DNA from: UBA6398 sp963644855
Lineage (GTDB): Bacteria; Bacteroidota; Bacteroidia; Bacteroidales; Bacteroidaceae
Direction of reading: 5' to 3'
Assembly (NCBI GenBank): GCA_963644855.1
Contig: CAVIQL010000039.1
Location: 1-18,591 of the forward strand
DNA length: 18,591 bases
Shown here piece after piece: positions 16,875-18,591 of this stretch (its first letter is position 1; every line of letters starts with the position of its first letter). The notes under the pieces were generated by a model. The model was not told the origin of the DNA. It saw only the letters and a program-made list of their open reading frames with translations, and did not search any database. A program made the position numbers and the translations under genes.

Positions 16875-17057
16875 TTAGTTTCTCCTTATATTCAAGTCTC
16901 CTGTTGAGTTTTCGGGGATATTTCGGGCTGCAAAAACCATGTGTCGTATGTGCCCATTTTTCCTTGGTATTATACTGTCAAAACAATGTCTGACATTGTT
17001 TAAATAATATCCGACATTTTTTAAAAAAGGTCTGATATTGTTTTTACGATAAGCCAT
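16875..17057 (-). CDS. Possible small ORF (60 codons) starting in the heptad-encoding repeat; doubtful gene
   Basis: The minus-strand frame begins MAYRKNNIRPFLKNVGYYLN, continues NNVRHCFDS and ends NIRRN. An in-frame ATG at 17084 would add nine residues. The first 27 codons match the frame at 1-81, and the remainder does not. The heptads N-N-x-R-x-(F/C)-L are encoded by the 21-bp units. The even spread of mismatches over codon positions argues against a conserved protein. I recognise no domain. Confidence 0.22.
   Translation of the reverse strand: MAYRKNNIRPFLKNVGYYLNNVRHCFDSIIPRKNGHIRHMVFAARNIPENSTGDLNIRRN
16977..17039 (-). repeat. Three tandem 21-bp units (right, inverted copy)
   Basis: Read on the minus strand, three 21-base units run from 17039 down to 16977, with the same core as the left copy (AATRTC-GA--TT-TTTAAA). 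Together with the adjoining 18 bases up to 17057, 64 of 81 positions match bases 1-81 without gaps. The orientation is opposite to the left copy, so the two point inward and enclose the operon. Confidence 0.75.
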
Positions 17058-17190
17058 AATGTTTTTTTGCTTGTGCATGTCCACTGTTTACAGTGCTAAA
17101 TAAAGGGCGGCTTAACGCGTATTTGCAACAACACTTCGCCGTGTGCGTTGGTCGAAACACCTGCGGCTTTGTATGTGATGCCGTTTAAAA

Positions 17191-17228
17191 CAAAAAATCT
17201 CCCGTATGGTTTACACCTACGGGAGATT
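17191..17228 (-). terminator. Intrinsic terminator of asnA
   Basis: A perfect 11-bp stem joins AATCTCCCGTA (17196-17206) and TACGGGAGATT (17218-17228) around an 11-nt loop. On the minus strand it is followed by a run of Ts (17197-17192). It begins 24 nt beyond the asnA stop codon. Confidence 0.92.
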
Positions 17229-17252
17229 CTCAATAGTTACCTAACCTTTGCA

Positions 17253-18290
17253 TCAAATAAGCACTATGTTCATTTCTTTGCATTGCTTTCTCATTTCCTC
17301 GGGCCAAATACTTGCCTGAATTTCGCCGATGTGCGCTTTTTTGAGATAATACATACACAATCTCGATTGCCCTATGCCTCCGCCGATGCTCAATGGCAGC
17401 GACCCTTCCAACAGACGTCGGTGGAAATAAAGTTCCTTACGGTCTTCTTTGCCAGCCTCTTTGAGCTGATACAAAAGGGCAGTCTTGTCAACACGTATGC
17501 CCATCGACGAGAGTTCGAGCGCCGTGTTCAACACATCGTCCCATACCAGAATGTCGCCGTTCAATCCCGGCAAACCATTCTCTGCCACGGTGGAGTAGTC
17601 GTCGTAGTCGGGTGCGCGCAAGTCGTGTGGTTTGCCATCGCCAAGCGGGCAACCAATGCCAATCACAAACACCGCTCCTTTCTCGCGCGTTATTATGTTC
17701 TCGCGCTCCTTTGCCGTTTTGTCGGGATACAACCGGCGCAATTCTTCGGCATGAATAAAGTAGATGTCTTCGGGTAATTGCGGGCGTATCTGCGGATAAG
17801 CCTCAAACACCATGAATTCTGTGCGTTTCAAAGCCGAGAAAATTTGTCGCACAATGTATTTCAGGAACTCCAAGTTGCGGTCTTCTTTTGTTATCACACG
17901 CTCCCAGTCCCATTGATCTACGTATAAAGAGTGAAGATTGTCGAGTTCTTCGTCAGCACGAATGGCATTCATGTCGGTATAAATGCCGTAGCCTGGCTGA
18001 AAAGCATATTGCGCCAAAGTAAGACGCTTCCATTTTGCAAGCGAATGCACCACTTCGGCTTTCATATCGCCAAGATCTTTCACCGGAAACTTTACGGCAC
18101 GCTCCGTTCCGTTCAAGTCGTCGTTGATACCCGTACCCGATGGTACAAAAAGAGGTCCCGTAACTCTGTGAAGGTTAAGCGCGGTAGAGAGATTCTGTTG
18201 AAAAAACTCTTTTATCATTTTTATTCCGCGCTCTGTTTGGAGCATTCCGGTTACAGGCTTATAATTGTCGATTTTTAATAGTTTGCTCAT
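17253..18290 (-). CDS. asnA: Aspartate-ammonia ligase (asparagine synthetase A)
   Basis: This 345-residue cytoplasmic enzyme makes L-asparagine from L-aspartate, ammonia and ATP, releasing AMP and pyrophosphate. It has the class II aminoacyl-tRNA-synthetase-like fold. Conserved segments seen are SGTGINDDLNG (51-61), QPGYGIYTDMNAIRADE (98-114), VDQWDWE (124-130), GIGCPLGDGKPHDLRAPDYD (210-229) and the C-terminal ATP-binding motif LSIGGGIGQSR (300-310), whose final Arg is the class II motif 3 arginine. I chose ATG 18290 (MSKLLKIDNYKP) over the upstream ATG at 18314. It matches the usual start and length of the family, and the -7 promoter element lies at 18312-18319, so the upstream ATG would not be transcribed. 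It is a single-gene unit with its own promoter and terminator, and is unrelated to the SusCD operon. Confidence 0.97.
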   Translation of the reverse strand: MSKLLKIDNYKPVTGMLQTERGIKMIKEFFQQNLSTALNLHRVTGPLFVPSGTGINDDLNGTERAVKFPVKDLGDMKAEVVHSLAKWKRLTLAQYAFQPGYGIYTDMNAIRADEELDNLHSLYVDQWDWERVITKEDRNLEFLKYIVRQIFSALKRTEFMVFEAYPQIRPQLPEDIYFIHAEELRRLYPDKTAKERENIITREKGAVFVIGIGCPLGDGKPHDLRAPDYDDYSTVAENGLPGLNGDILVWDDVLNTALELSSMGIRVDKTALLYQLKEAGKEDRKELYFHRRLLEGSLPLSIGGGIGQSRLCMYYLKKAHIGEIQASIWPEEMRKQCKEMNIVLI

Positions 18291-18311
18291 GATTAAATTG
18301 TAATTTGCTCG

Positions 18312-18342
18312 CAAATTTAGCTATAAAATTACACATTTCAAC
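18312..18342 (-). promoter_or_regulatory. Promoter of asnA
   Basis: On the minus strand GTTG (18342-18339) is separated by 19 bases from TAAATTTG (18319-18312). This fits TTTG-N19-TAnnTTTG with one mismatch in the -33 box. Transcription would start near 18305, giving a leader of about 15 nt and supporting the start codon at 18290. Confidence 0.65.
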
Positions 18343-18439
18343 CTTTTCTCGCTAAAAAAAGAATAAATGTACACAAAACCATGTAAAACAATGAATTTGT
18401 GATGTAGGTATTCGCTCAGGCAAATTCTGTAAGTTTGAA

Positions 18440-18470
18440 TTTGCCATGTGGCTACAATCTCTTAATTTTG
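18440..18470 (+). promoter_or_regulatory. Promoter reading toward the tRNA gene
   Basis: TTTG (18440-18443) and TAATTTTG (18463-18470) are separated by exactly 19 bases, a perfect match to the Bacteroidota consensus. The predicted start near 18476 lies about 55 nt before the tRNA, so the precursor would have a 5' leader to be removed by RNase P. Confidence 0.65.
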
Positions 18471-18481
18471 CAATTGCAAAA
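18466..18481. other. 16-bp perfect palindrome overlapping the tRNA promoter
   Basis: TTTTGCAATTGCAAAA is fully self-complementary. It covers the last five bases of the -7 box and the predicted transcription start. It could be an operator or a chance AT-rich palindrome. Confidence 0.5.
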
Positions 18482-18531
18482 CATTCGCAGGCGTTGTTTT
18501 TTGCCGTGTATCTTTTGCAATTTGTTTAGTA

Positions 18532-18591
18532 GGCCTCGTAGCTCAGTTGAATAGAGCATCAGATTCCGGTTCTGAGTGTCGCGGGTTTGAG
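18532..18591 (+). tRNA. tRNA-Arg (anticodon CCG), 5' part, cut by the window end
   Basis: Acceptor strand GGCCTCG is followed by T8-A9, a D arm GCTC/GAGC, an anticodon stem TCAGA/TCTGA with the 7-nt loop TTCCGGT (anticodon CCG, reading CGG) and the start of the T arm GCGGGTTTGAG. The 3' part, including the rest of the T arm and the acceptor strand, lies beyond the window. Any integration site at its 3' end therefore cannot be assessed. Confidence 0.92.

Larger units (their letters stand above)
16748..17190. other. Intergenic region between the SusCD operon and asnA
   Basis: No confident gene is present. The stretch holds the inverted copy of the left-edge repeat (16977-17057) and the open frame that extends from it on the minus strand (to 16875). 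A short hairpin, CACTG-TTTA-CAGTG (17082-17095), has no T-tract. The segment 16800-16975 has open stretches in several minus-strand frames that are interrupted by stops, which looks like a degraded sequence. Confidence 0.6.

Noticed and set aside
17082..17095. CACTG-TTTA-CAGTG hairpin as a terminator
   Set aside because: The stem is short, neither strand has a T-tract, and strong terminators already exist for both flanking transcripts.
17148..17777. Plus-strand 209-codon open frame
   Set aside because: It lies antisense to the 3' half of asnA, whose family assignment is secure, and it also crosses the asnA terminator.
1..18591. CRISPR array, insertion sequence, transposase, prophage or toxin-antitoxin genes
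   Set aside because: None is seen. The only tandem repeats are the 21-bp units, which have no spacers, and no mobile-element protein is encoded.
18532..18591. tRNA as an integration site for the SusCD segment
   Set aside because: The 3' end of the tRNA lies outside the window, the operon is on its 5' side beyond asnA, and no integrase or repeated tRNA end is visible.

Overview
The window looks like a chromosomal segment of a gut-type Bacteroidota, most likely Bacteroidales and perhaps Prevotella-like. The evidence is two SusC/SusD outer-membrane pairs, several lipoprotein signal peptides, weak or absent Shine-Dalgarno sequences, and three promoters of the Bacteroidota form TTTG-N19-TAnnTTTG. 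Genus level is a guess.

Layout. Positions 1-1036 hold no confident protein gene. This stretch contains a 21-bp tandem repeat at the left edge, an AT-rich inverted repeat (211-253), a GC-richer patch (about 345-630) of unknown nature, and the operon promoter (800-830). A leader of about 230 nt follows, with a 24-codon upstream ORF that overlaps a hairpin. From 1070 to 16670 there are six plus-strand genes separated by only 11-78 nt. They form two tandem triads, each a fasciclin (FAS1)-domain lipoprotein, a SusC-like TonB-dependent transporter and a SusD-like lipoprotein. A long hairpin sits in the largest gap, between the triads, and a strong intrinsic terminator (16712-16747) closes the operon. 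Positions 16748-17190 are intergenic and carry a second copy of the left-edge repeat, inverted. The last part is core genome: asnA (asparagine synthetase A, minus strand) with its own promoter and terminator, then the first 60 nt of a tRNA-Arg(CCG) gene with a promoter.

How the genes work together. In the SusCD family, SusD is a surface lipoprotein lid that captures a ligand and SusC is the TonB-dependent outer-membrane channel that imports it. Each pair here follows a FAS1 lipoprotein, which is probably a surface ligand-binding or adhesion partner. The window encodes no glycoside hydrolase, lyase, peptidase, sulfatase or dedicated regulator, so the substrate cannot be inferred. The unusual points are the enzyme-free double triad, the possible leader-peptide control of the whole operon, and the inverted 81-bp repeats (79% identical by hand count) that bracket it.
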